A stretch of 60,903 nt of DNA from Pleomorphochaeta sp. Its GTDB lineage: Bacteria > Spirochaetota > Spirochaetia > Sphaerochaetales > Sphaerochaetaceae. Below are positions 53,637-60,903 of the stretch, in pieces; within the stretch, counting starts at the first letter, position 1, and every line of letters begins with the position of its first letter. A program made the translations under genes and the position numbers. The stretch lies in contig JAQQAS010000031.1 in NCBI GenBank assembly GCA_028532815.1, positions 1-60,903 on the forward strand. The letters are read 5' to 3'. Under the pieces are notes generated by a model, which saw only the letters and a list, made by a program, of their open reading frames with translations, had not been told where the DNA came from and searched no databases.

Positions 53637-55298
53637 TCAATCTAACAAAGCCTTAGCATGCTCTATAGATACTTTAGAGTTACTATCCCCAGATAGCATT
53701 CTAGCAATTTCAGAAACTCTTTCTTCATTATTTAGTTCAACAATTGATGTAAAACTTAAATCATGTTCAACATACTTTTTAACCATCAAATGAGAGTGAG
53801 CTTTACTTGCAATAGAAGCTAAGTGAGTAATTGCAATAACTTGAGAAGTTGCTGCCAAATCTAATAAAGCTTGAGCAACATTAGTTGCAACTTCACCGCC
53901 TATTCCAGCATCTACTTCATCGAAGACTAATATAGAAACTTTATCTTTTTCACTTAAAGTTGTTTTGATTGCCAACATTACCCTTGAAAGTTCCCCACCA
54001 CTTGCTATTTCTTTAATACTTCTCTTTTCTATACCAGGGTTAGCACTCATTAAAAAATCAACACTATCTATTCCATCAAGATGAAAATCTTTTGTTTTTA
54101 AATCAACAGCAAAAGAAGCATGTTTCATTCCTAATTTTTTCAAAGTCTTTTCTATTGATGTGGCTAACTTTAATGAACTTTTTTTTCGTCTAGCACTTAG
54201 AGCATAAGCCCTATCTTTTAACTCAGCTTTAGCTTTATTTAATTTTTTTTCTATGAAAATAATATCATCTTCTCCATTAGTTAGGGCACTTAATTTAGAA
54301 TCTATATTATTTTTAAACTCAATAACACTACTAAGGGATGGTCCATATTTTTTCTTGATTTTTTGAAGTTGTGCTAATCTACTTTGCATTTGATCAAGCT
54401 CAACTTGACTGTATTGCATATTATCTAAATAATCTTTTAAAGTTTCATATATATCTTCAATCTCTAATGTACAACTTTTTATTCTTGAAGCTAAAGGGCG
54501 TAAAGTATCATCTTTTCTTCCAACTTTATCTAAAAGTTCATTACAATTTTCAAGATTATTTATAGTACTCGCTCCTTCATAAGAATTCCCTAATATATTA
54601 ATTATATAGCTAATATTGTCATGAATTTGTTCAAATTGGCTTATTCTTCTAATTTTATCACTTAACTCTTCATCTTCATTCTCTTTAGGATCTACACTAT
54701 TTATTTCTTCAAATGCATATTTTAAATAATCTTCTTGTTGTTTGGAAGAATTAATAATATTTTCAATTTCACTCTTTTGATTCTCTAAATCTTTAACTCT
54801 CTGATAAGCTTCTTTATACTCATCTAAAAATTCAAAATTCTCTCCATAGCTATCAAGTAAAAAAAGTTGTTTAGAACTTTTCATAATTGATTGGTGCGCA
54901 TGTTGAGCTGAAATATCAATCAAATATGTTGATAACTGCATTAATAAATTTCTGTTTATAGCTTCATTATTGATATAACTTAAAGTTCTACCATTAGTTT
55001 TAATAATTCTTTTTACTATAAGAGTATCATCACAATAGTCTATATTATTTTCCTCAAGAAAACTTACTAATTCCTTATCATTGCTATTTATATAAAATTG
55101 ACCTGTTACAGTCGCACTATCAAAACCATTGCGAATAGAAGCAGCTTCTCCTTTAGCTCCAGAGAGAAGTGAAAGAGCTGAAAGCATAATAGATTTACCT
55201 GCTCCAGTTTCACCTGTAATTACACTAAACCCATCTTTAAAATCAATATGTATATCTTCAATTAATTTAAATGCGTGTATATCTAAGCATTCAAGCAT
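53637..55298 (-). CDS. recN: DNA repair protein RecN
   Basis: SMC-like double-strand-break repair ATPase of 553 residues. Walker A is ITGETGAGKS near the start, long coiled-coil arms occupy about 155-370, the signature ASGGELSRVMLAI and Walker B ILVFDEVDAGIGG follow. It overlaps nadK by eight bases, a common nadK-recN pairing. Confidence 0.96.
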   Translation of the reverse strand: MLECLDIHAFKLIEDIHIDFKDGFSVITGETGAGKSIMLSALSLLSGAKGEAASIRNGFDSATVTGQFYINSNDKELVSFLEENNIDYCDDTLIVKRIIKTNGRTLSYINNEAINRNLLMQLSTYLIDISAQHAHQSIMKSSKQLFLLDSYGENFEFLDEYKEAYQRVKDLENQKSEIENIINSSKQQEDYLKYAFEEINSVDPKENEDEELSDKIRRISQFEQIHDNISYIINILGNSYEGASTINNLENCNELLDKVGRKDDTLRPLASRIKSCTLEIEDIYETLKDYLDNMQYSQVELDQMQSRLAQLQKIKKKYGPSLSSVIEFKNNIDSKLSALTNGEDDIIFIEKKLNKAKAELKDRAYALSARRKKSSLKLATSIEKTLKKLGMKHASFAVDLKTKDFHLDGIDSVDFLMSANPGIEKRSIKEIASGGELSRVMLAIKTTLSEKDKVSILVFDEVDAGIGGEVATNVAQALLDLAATSQVIAITHLASIASKAHSHLMVKKYVEHDLSFTSIVELNNEERVSEIARMLSGDSNSKVSIEHAKALLD

Positions 55299-56157
55299 TA
55301 CCTCTACCTCCTGACCAGTTCAATTTATCACGTAAAATATCAAAATTAGTTCTATTATTTGTAACTAATAAAATTGCTTTTGTCCTTGATTTTCTAATTT
55401 CAACAATATCATTCTCGTAGACTTGAGTATTTACTTGTCCATCTAAATTCACCATTACATCGGTTCTTTGATTTTCTAAAACTTTCAAAGAGATACGTCT
55501 TTCACTTGAAACTACTAAGGGCCTATTTGATAAAGTAAAAGGGCAAATTGGAGTACAAACTAATGCTGATAATTCATTATCTACAATGGGTCCTCCAGCT
55601 GCTAAGGAATAGCCTGTACTACCTGTTGGTGTTGCAACTATCATCCCATCTGCTCTAAAGTTACCCAACAAAGTATTATCTACACTCATATCAAGCGTTA
55701 TTACCTTACTAAGTCCATTAGAGGTAACCACCACTTCATTTAGAGCTGTTCCACCAAAAACAACATTACCTTTTCTAATTATAGAAACTTTAATAGTTGA
55801 TCTTTTATGCAGTAGATGATTGCTTCCACCTTCAATATAAGAATTAAGAGTTGCTTTCCACTCATTTAGAGAAACTTCAGTAATATAACCAAAAGTTCCC
55901 ATATTAACGGGCAAGATAGGAATACCTAAGTCTTGTAAATGTCTAACACAATATAAAACTGTTCCATCTCCACCTAAGGATATAACTAAATCAATATCTC
56001 CATCAAATTGAATTGAGGTTTCATCAGAATTAGTTTTAAACAAAGTAGATTTAATTTGAATTTTATCCAAATATTTAATTATTTTTGCAGACACCTCTTT
56101 AACGTAAGTTTTTTGCCAATTGGCTACAATTAATATATGTTTCAATTTGTTGGTCAT
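55291..56157 (-). CDS. nadK: NAD kinase
   Basis: Phosphorylates NAD to NADP. 288 residues; GGDGTVLYCVR carries the catalytic GGDG, LNEVVV and DGMIVATPTGSTGYSLAAGGPIV match the NAD site, and PLVVSSERRISL the end of the beta domain. GGAG lies close to the ATG. Confidence 0.96.
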   Translation of the reverse strand: MTNKLKHILIVANWQKTYVKEVSAKIIKYLDKIQIKSTLFKTNSDETSIQFDGDIDLVISLGGDGTVLYCVRHLQDLGIPILPVNMGTFGYITEVSLNEWKATLNSYIEGGSNHLLHKRSTIKVSIIRKGNVVFGGTALNEVVVTSNGLSKVITLDMSVDNTLLGNFRADGMIVATPTGSTGYSLAAGGPIVDNELSALVCTPICPFTLSNRPLVVSSERRISLKVLENQRTDVMVNLDGQVNTQVYENDIVEIRKSRTKAILLVTNNRTNFDILRDKLNWSGGRGNA

Positions 56158-56179
56158 ATTCTCTCCTATTAGTTATTCT

Positions 56180-57220
56180 TTATGGTAAGTGTGAAATAAC
56201 TTTTACTAAAATATCAATTTCGCTAGCCTTTAAGAATGGATAAATTGGAAAAGCCACTGCTCTTAATAAAGAAGCACTCGCATTTTTATAAAGTGTATAT
56301 TGATTTTTATAGTCGTTTCCAACACTATTTGTGAACATTTTCATGCATGTTACATTATATTTCTTTGCAAATTTTATCACATCTTCTGGATTGGAGTCCA
56401 ATATTACAGGGAAGGACCAACCATTAGATATAAAATTAATATCTTTTTGTCCAAAAAGCTGATGATCTGTTTTCATAAGGGCATTTTTAAACATATTAAA
56501 AATCTCATTTCTTTTTTGAAGATGCGATTCTACTTCTTTTAATTGAATAATCCCTAAAGAGGCATTTAAATCTGGCATTTGTTCATATTTTGATTTAATT
56601 TGATATTCTTTTTTAATAAGATCCTTATATTTCTTTTCATCATTATATAAAATAGCAGCTCCCCCACCACAAGAGACTATGTGTTCTTGTTCAAAAGCGC
56701 ATATAACTAAATCTCCATATCCACCAGCATAATAATCATCAAAGGTTGATCCAAAACTTTGCGATATATCTTCGATGATTGGTATGTTTAAAATACTAAA
56801 ATCTTCATTATATGGAATTTGGCAAAAAGGTTCACTTAAAATTAAAGCATCAGCACTTTTATCACTTATATAATTTAAAACTGTTTGTGAATCTAAACAA
56901 CCTGTCTCAGGATTAATATCAATTAATATCGCTTTTGCTTTCAAACTTGAAATAGCTAATTTATATAATTTTGGAGCTAATATTGAAATAATAACCGTAG
57001 AGCCTTCACTAACACCAGCAATTTTTAAAGATGAAACTATAGCATCATAGTAACTACGAAGAGCTATTCCACCTTTCTTTTTGATTTTTTCACATAATAA
57101 TGAAATAAATTCTTGCTTTTTTGCACCCGGTCCTATTTTCTCATCTACCATAGTCTGTAGTACAGACTGCATATCTTTGCGTCTTAATGTAGGTTTATAA
57201 AATTCTATATAATCTGCCAC
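56180..57220 (-). CDS. DegT/DnrJ-family PLP-fold protein with His at the lysine position
   Basis: 346 residues with the family's order: GPGAKKQEFI near the N-terminus, PLP-pyridine Asp151 in IIEDISQSFGS, then the segment normally S-F-x-x-x-K-x-x-x-x-G-E-G-G. Here that segment reads CAFEQEHIVSCGGGAAI, so His180 replaces the Schiff-base lysine. ColD, a sugar 3-dehydratase, naturally uses His there, so this may be a dehydratase-like or inactive protein rather than an aminotransferase. No sugar-synthesis genes are adjacent; it precedes nadK-recN on the same strand. Confidence 0.72.
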   Translation of the reverse strand: MADYIEFYKPTLRRKDMQSVLQTMVDEKIGPGAKKQEFISLLCEKIKKKGGIALRSYYDAIVSSLKIAGVSEGSTVIISILAPKLYKLAISSLKAKAILIDINPETGCLDSQTVLNYISDKSADALILSEPFCQIPYNEDFSILNIPIIEDISQSFGSTFDDYYAGGYGDLVICAFEQEHIVSCGGGAAILYNDEKKYKDLIKKEYQIKSKYEQMPDLNASLGIIQLKEVESHLQKRNEIFNMFKNALMKTDHQLFGQKDINFISNGWSFPVILDSNPEDVIKFAKKYNVTCMKMFTNSVGNDYKNQYTLYKNASASLLRAVAFPIYPFLKASEIDILVKVISHLP

Positions 57221-57386
57221 AATATCCTCAATTTAAAGTTTATACATATATAATATATACGATAATTAAAGTTTTTTCTTCATTTATTTTATTTTTTTAT
57301 TAATCTAAGATTTAATAAATATATCACTCTTATTTTAATATAAAAAGAACTATAAAGCTATTATAATCCATGATATTATTATATAT

Positions 57387-58511
57387 ATGGAATTATCTAA
57401 AACAGATGCTATGGAAATAGTTGTAGAAATATCAAATTTATTAAACAAAAAACTTAATTTGATGAATGATAAAGGAATTATAATCGCAAGTTCTGATAAA
57501 AGTAGAATAAATACTTTCCATGAAGGTGCTTATAAGATTATAAGTGAAAAACTTCCTGAATTAGAAGTGCAAGAAAAGAATCTTAATTTGAAGGGAACAG
57601 ATATAGGATTAAACTTCCCTATTGAAATAAACAATGTAATTGTCGGAGTTGTTGGCATTACTGGCAATAGTGAAGAAACTAGGGCTTTTGGTAAAATTGT
57701 TAAGAAAATGACTGAGATTTTACTTGAAGGCAAAGCTAGGGAAGAAGAAAAGAGAACAAAAGTAACAGTTAGAAACTATTTCCTAGTTGATTGGATTCTA
57801 TCAAATAATACTATTTTTAATGACCAATTTATTCAAAGAGGGTTAGAATTAAATATTGATATTCAACAAAAGAGAAGAATAATTTGTTTAGATCTATCCC
57901 TTTCTAATAAAATTAAACTATTAGATTTAGAAAAGCATGTGATCAACAAACTTACTTCATTATATCCTAAGAATATAGTTTTAAAAGATTCAAATTCTAT
58001 AATTTTAGCTACACTTTTATTAGATAAAGATAAGCTAAATAAACAATTAATATCACTTGTAGATTTTGTATCAGCATATAATGCAAAAATCTTTATTGGC
58101 GTAAGTGATGCAATTGAACTTTTTTATAATATAAACAGTTATTATATTAATGCAAAACATGCATTAACTATTCAAAAAAGTAAAAACAAAAATGGCATTT
58201 CTTATTACACTGATTTAAACATTGAACTTATTTATGAAAATGTCCCTATCAATACAAAAAACCAAGTATTAACTAAAGTATTTAATAAATATAAAAATGA
58301 AGATCTACACAAAATAATTAATATTTTAAAAATCTATTATGATTCAAATGGGTCTATTCAAAAAGCTTCAACTTTACTAAATATGCATTCAAACACGGTT
58401 CAATACCATTTAAATAAAATAAAAGAAAATACAAATTTAGATCCAAGAAATATTAAAGATTCTATGATATTCCAAATAGCGATCGATTTTTTCTATGAAC
58501 TAAATTATTAA
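57387..58511 (+). CDS. cdaR: CdaR-family sugar diacid / glycerate regulator
   Basis: 374 residues. The N-terminal sugar-diacid-recognition domain reads AMEIVVEISNLLNKKLNLMN, and FPIEINNVIVGVVGITG is its PAS-like core. A central GGDEF-like region and the PucR-type C-terminal helix-turn-helix NGSIQKASTLLNMHSNTVQY follow. It likely activates the downstream glycerate kinase in response to glycerate or a related acid. No SD precedes it; TATTAT ends seven bases before the ATG in a TA-rich tract. Confidence 0.88.
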   Translation: MELSKTDAMEIVVEISNLLNKKLNLMNDKGIIIASSDKSRINTFHEGAYKIISEKLPELEVQEKNLNLKGTDIGLNFPIEINNVIVGVVGITGNSEETRAFGKIVKKMTEILLEGKAREEEKRTKVTVRNYFLVDWILSNNTIFNDQFIQRGLELNIDIQQKRRIICLDLSLSNKIKLLDLEKHVINKLTSLYPKNIVLKDSNSIILATLLLDKDKLNKQLISLVDFVSAYNAKIFIGVSDAIELFYNINSYYINAKHALTIQKSKNKNGISYYTDLNIELIYENVPINTKNQVLTKVFNKYKNEDLHKIINILKIYYDSNGSIQKASTLLNMHSNTVQYHLNKIKENTNLDPRNIKDSMIFQIAIDFFYELNY

Positions 58512-58617
58512 ATATTATAGTCATATACACCAAATAACCACCTTATTATTTAGTTTATAAACCAGTATTTTATTATATACTTCCGTGTTAAAATAACAAT
58601 ACGTAGGAGGAATAAAT

Positions 58618-59745
58618 ATGAAAGTCGTTATAGCTTCAGATTCATTTAAAGGAAGTGCTTCATCTTTAGAAGTTGCTAGTGCAATTGAGAGAGGTATCAA
58701 AAAGGCTGATAAATCTATAGAAGTAAAAAAATTTCCAATTTCAGATGGTGGAGAAGGACTTATTGAAGTAGTAGAGAGTTTACAGGGTTATAATAAAGAG
58801 ACAATAACTGTTAAAGATCCTTTATTTAGAGATATTCAAGCAAGTTATATAAGAAATGAAAAAACAGCATTTATTGAAATGGCTGCTGCAAGTGGACTAC
58901 CTTTAGTAGAAGAGACTAATCGAAACCCACTAAACACTACAACATTTGGTACTGGGCAATTAATCAAAGATGCCCTAGATAAGGGAATTTTGAATCTTGT
59001 AATCGGTATTGGGGGAAGTGCCACAAACGATGGTGGTATTGGAATGTTAAATGCCTTAGGGGCAAAATTCTTTGATAAAGATAAAAATGAAGTATCCCCT
59101 ATTGGAAAAAATCTAGCAATAATTGAAAGTTTTGATTTTTCAGCTTTACATAAGTCTATCCCAAAAGCAACTATATCTGTAGCTTGTGATGTTGATAATC
59201 CTTTATGTGGAATCAACGGTGCTAGTTATATTTATGGACCTCAAAAAGGTGCTGATAAAAAAAGTGTAGAATTTTTAGATCAAAGTTTACTTAGATTTTC
59301 TAAATTAGTTAATAAAGAAAAAGAAGCTTTAGAAGCAGGAAGTGGTGCAGCAGGTGGATTAGGTTTTGCACTTCTCTCTTTTTTAAATGCTGAATTAAAA
59401 AGCGGTATAGAACTTGTTCTAACTGCCATAGGTTTTGAAAAAGCTCTATTGGATGCTGATTTAGTCATCACAGGTGAAGGTAAAATTGATGGTCAAAGTA
59501 AAAGAGGTAAAGTTCCAGTAGGAGTTGCTAAAATTGCTAAAAAATTCAATGTGCCAGTTATCGCTTTAGCGGGTGATATTGGAAAAGGAACTGAAAGTTT
59601 ATATGATTTAGGCATTGATGGAATTGTTTCAACTACAAGTAGAGCAATGCCATTAGAAGAAGCTATGAAAAACTCCTTAATTTTAACTGAAGAAGAATCT
59701 TTTAGATTATGGAAAATTCTTCAAATCCAATTAAAAAATATTTAA
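58618..59745 (+). CDS. glxK: Glycerate kinase (GarK/GlxK type)
   Basis: Phosphorylates glycerate, in this family usually at O-2, feeding lower glycolysis. 375 residues; it starts KVVIASDSFKGSASSLEVA, with ISDGGEG, GIGGSATNDGGIGML, GSGAAGGLGFALL and TGEGKIDGQS as landmarks. A strong TAGGAGG lies eight bases before the ATG. It is 106 bp downstream of the CdaR gene on the same strand and followed by a terminator. Confidence 0.94.
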   Translation: MKVVIASDSFKGSASSLEVASAIERGIKKADKSIEVKKFPISDGGEGLIEVVESLQGYNKETITVKDPLFRDIQASYIRNEKTAFIEMAAASGLPLVEETNRNPLNTTTFGTGQLIKDALDKGILNLVIGIGGSATNDGGIGMLNALGAKFFDKDKNEVSPIGKNLAIIESFDFSALHKSIPKATISVACDVDNPLCGINGASYIYGPQKGADKKSVEFLDQSLLRFSKLVNKEKEALEAGSGAAGGLGFALLSFLNAELKSGIELVLTAIGFEKALLDADLVITGEGKIDGQSKRGKVPVGVAKIAKKFNVPVIALAGDIGKGTESLYDLGIDGIVSTTSRAMPLEEAMKNSLILTEEESFRLWKILQIQLKNI

Positions 59746-59763
59746 TTAAATAATAATAAAGTC

Positions 59764-59801
59764 AAAGTAGACAATCATTAAGGTTGTCTACTTTTTATTT
59801 T
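59764..59801 (+). terminator. Terminator of glycerate kinase
   Basis: A perfect 11-bp stem AAAGTAGACAA/TTGTCTACTTT with a 9-nt loop is followed by a T-rich tail. Confidence 0.9.
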
Positions 59802-59870
59802 AATCTTAATTCTCTATAAATATAAAATTTATTTTTTGTAAATTTTTATAACAAGCTAGCCTACAAATAT

Positions 59871-60698
59871 TTAATCCAATATAGTTGTCATATCTTTTAT
59901 AAAGTAAAATATTCCATCTTGAAAATTAGATTTTGTAGTGTATTTAGCCACTTCTTCGATGTTATTTTTTGCGTTTCCCATAGCTACTGTATTAGTAAAG
60001 TTACTTAACATCTCTATATCATTATGGTTATCACCAAAAATTAAAGCCTGCTCTTCATCGATAGATTCCAGTTTAAGAACTTTCTTTATACCAAAATATT
60101 TATTAGATTTTTTATTTAGAATTTCTAAATAATTTGGATGAGCTGAGGTTATATATAAATCCTCACTTATATTCTTACTATGATCTATTACTAGTTTTCT
60201 CAAAGATTCATTATAACCTTGGTCTTTACCGAAAAATTCACATTTTAGAGCAATATCATCATTAAAATTATACAGCTTTTGATCAATTAAATTTTCTCTT
60301 GCGTCCCCTGAATCTTTAATATAATCATCTATTTTTTCTTCTTCCATATAAATACAATGAGGAGTATATATATTTAAACTAATTTTTATCTCAGCAGATA
60401 AGTTTAAAAGATAATTTATAGTATCTCTGCTTATTGGATTAGAAGATATAATAGATTTATCAATAGGATTATAAATTAGAGCACCGTTAGCTAATACCAT
60501 AGGAGAATTTATCTCTAATATTTTAGTCATTTTAACTGCAGTTTGTGGTGTTCTGCCAGAGGCAATTATTATTTTAACACCATTGTTTTTGGCTTTTAAT
60601 AATATATTTTTTGTATTTTCTAAAATTTTTAAATCTGGAGTAAGAAGTGTTCCATCTAAATCTAAAACTATTGCTTTAATACTATCTATTTTATTCAT
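59871..60698 (-). CDS. Cof-type HAD phosphatase
   Basis: 275 residues of the HAD IIB subfamily. Motif I is VLDLDGTLL with nucleophile and acid/base Asp, motif II IIASGRTP, motif III Lys within the cap-to-core return, and motif IV FGDNHNDIEML. A large alpha/beta cap lies at about 85-190. Members dephosphorylate sugar phosphates or flavins; the substrate is not predictable. It is a single gene next to the rRNA. Confidence 0.9.
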   Translation of the reverse strand: MNKIDSIKAIVLDLDGTLLTPDLKILENTKNILLKAKNNGVKIIIASGRTPQTAVKMTKILEINSPMVLANGALIYNPIDKSIISSNPISRDTINYLLNLSAEIKISLNIYTPHCIYMEEEKIDDYIKDSGDARENLIDQKLYNFNDDIALKCEFFGKDQGYNESLRKLVIDHSKNISEDLYITSAHPNYLEILNKKSNKYFGIKKVLKLESIDEEQALIFGDNHNDIEMLSNFTNTVAMGNAKNNIEEVAKYTTKSNFQDGIFYFIKDMTTILD

Positions 60699-60773
60699 AA
60701 TCTTTAGTTAAGATTATATATTATTAAATATAAAATCAATTAAAAATTATTAATTTTATTGGAAATAAAAGAG

Positions 60774-60796
60774 CAAAAAAAAACACCCAAAGGTGT
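60774..60796 (-). terminator. Terminator after 5S rRNA
   Basis: On the minus strand a short stem ACACC/GGTGT with a TTTG loop is followed by nine or more T residues, just past the 5S 3' end. Confidence 0.8.
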
Positions 60797-60810
60797 AAAA
60801 ATAAAAAAAG

Positions 60811-60903
60811 GCCCGGCAGCTACCTACTCTCCCACATAATTGTAGTACCATCGGCGTGAGAGCGCTTAACTGCCGTGTTCGGGATGGGAACGGGTGTATC
60901 CAC
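60811..60903 (-). rRNA. rrf: 5S rRNA, 3' part (cut by window edge)
   Basis: The minus strand reads through CCCATCCCGAACACGG, AAGCGCTCTCACGCCGATGG and GGGAGAGTAGG to a 3' end GCTGCCGGGC, the 5S core. The first two dozen or so bases lie outside the window. It is the 3' end of an rRNA operon transcribed leftward from beyond the right edge. Confidence 0.96.

Overview
The window reads as chromosomal DNA of a very AT-rich bacterium, most likely a spirochaete. The clues are an rnhB gene next to a PUR-domain nucleic-acid-binding gene, a Cys-less periplasmic binding protein whose mature end begins NGQEEE, a groES gene standing alone without groEL, and a GH57/DUF4912 glycogen locus. The flagellar gene flhF survives only as a divergent GTPase-like remnant, so a low-GC member of the Sphaerochaetaceae (Pleomorphochaeta-like, non-motile) is my best guess. 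The assignment is an inference, not a result.

Layout. 0.2-9.3 kb: rnhB, a PUR protein, tRNA-Gly, a MarR regulator divergent from a proXVW compatible-solute transporter, an iron alcohol dehydrogenase, a catalytically altered M29 aminopeptidase relative, and coaX. 9.3-18.6 kb: an ABC-F ATPase, tRNA-Gln/Glu, orf97-tsaD-apt, tRNA-Thr, pyruvate phosphate dikinase, a small sigma-70-family factor behind a textbook sigma-54 promoter, an unknown protein, and groES. 18.7-26.9 kb: an overlapping minus-strand run murG-cvpA-holB-histidine kinase-NtrC-type regulator-dinG, then a lipocalin. 26.9-28.3 kb: a decayed IS110-family element whose left end still encodes a two-hairpin structured RNA resembling a bridge RNA.

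28.6-48.5 kb: secA, a LysM/LytM protein divergent from ftsI, then a long minus-strand supercluster. In transcription order this is mraZ-rsmH-ftsL-murF-mraY-ftsW-ftsQ-ftsA-ftsZ-xerD-(DprA-like)-xerC-hslV-hslU-(FlhF-like). It joins the division and cell-wall (dcw) cluster to the chromosome-dimer-resolution and protease genes. murC, murD and murE are absent, while ftsI and murG have moved elsewhere within the window.

48.7-60.9 kb: GH57 branching enzyme with DUF4912, a divergent GH57 amylase-type protein, recN-nadK-DegT-like, a CdaR regulator with glycerate kinase, a Cof-type HAD phosphatase, and the 3' part of a 5S rRNA gene running off the right edge.

Themes. (1) A likely sigma-54 to alternative-sigma cascade, comparable to RpoN-RpoS of Borrelia. 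(2) Several family members have lost catalytic residues (M29, LytM, DprA, FlhF, DegT, one ABC-F site). (3) Several genes have a -10 box 6-9 nt before the ATG and no Shine-Dalgarno (SD) sequence, suggesting leaderless mRNAs, while most other genes have a clear AGGAG. The four tRNAs lack an encoded CCA.
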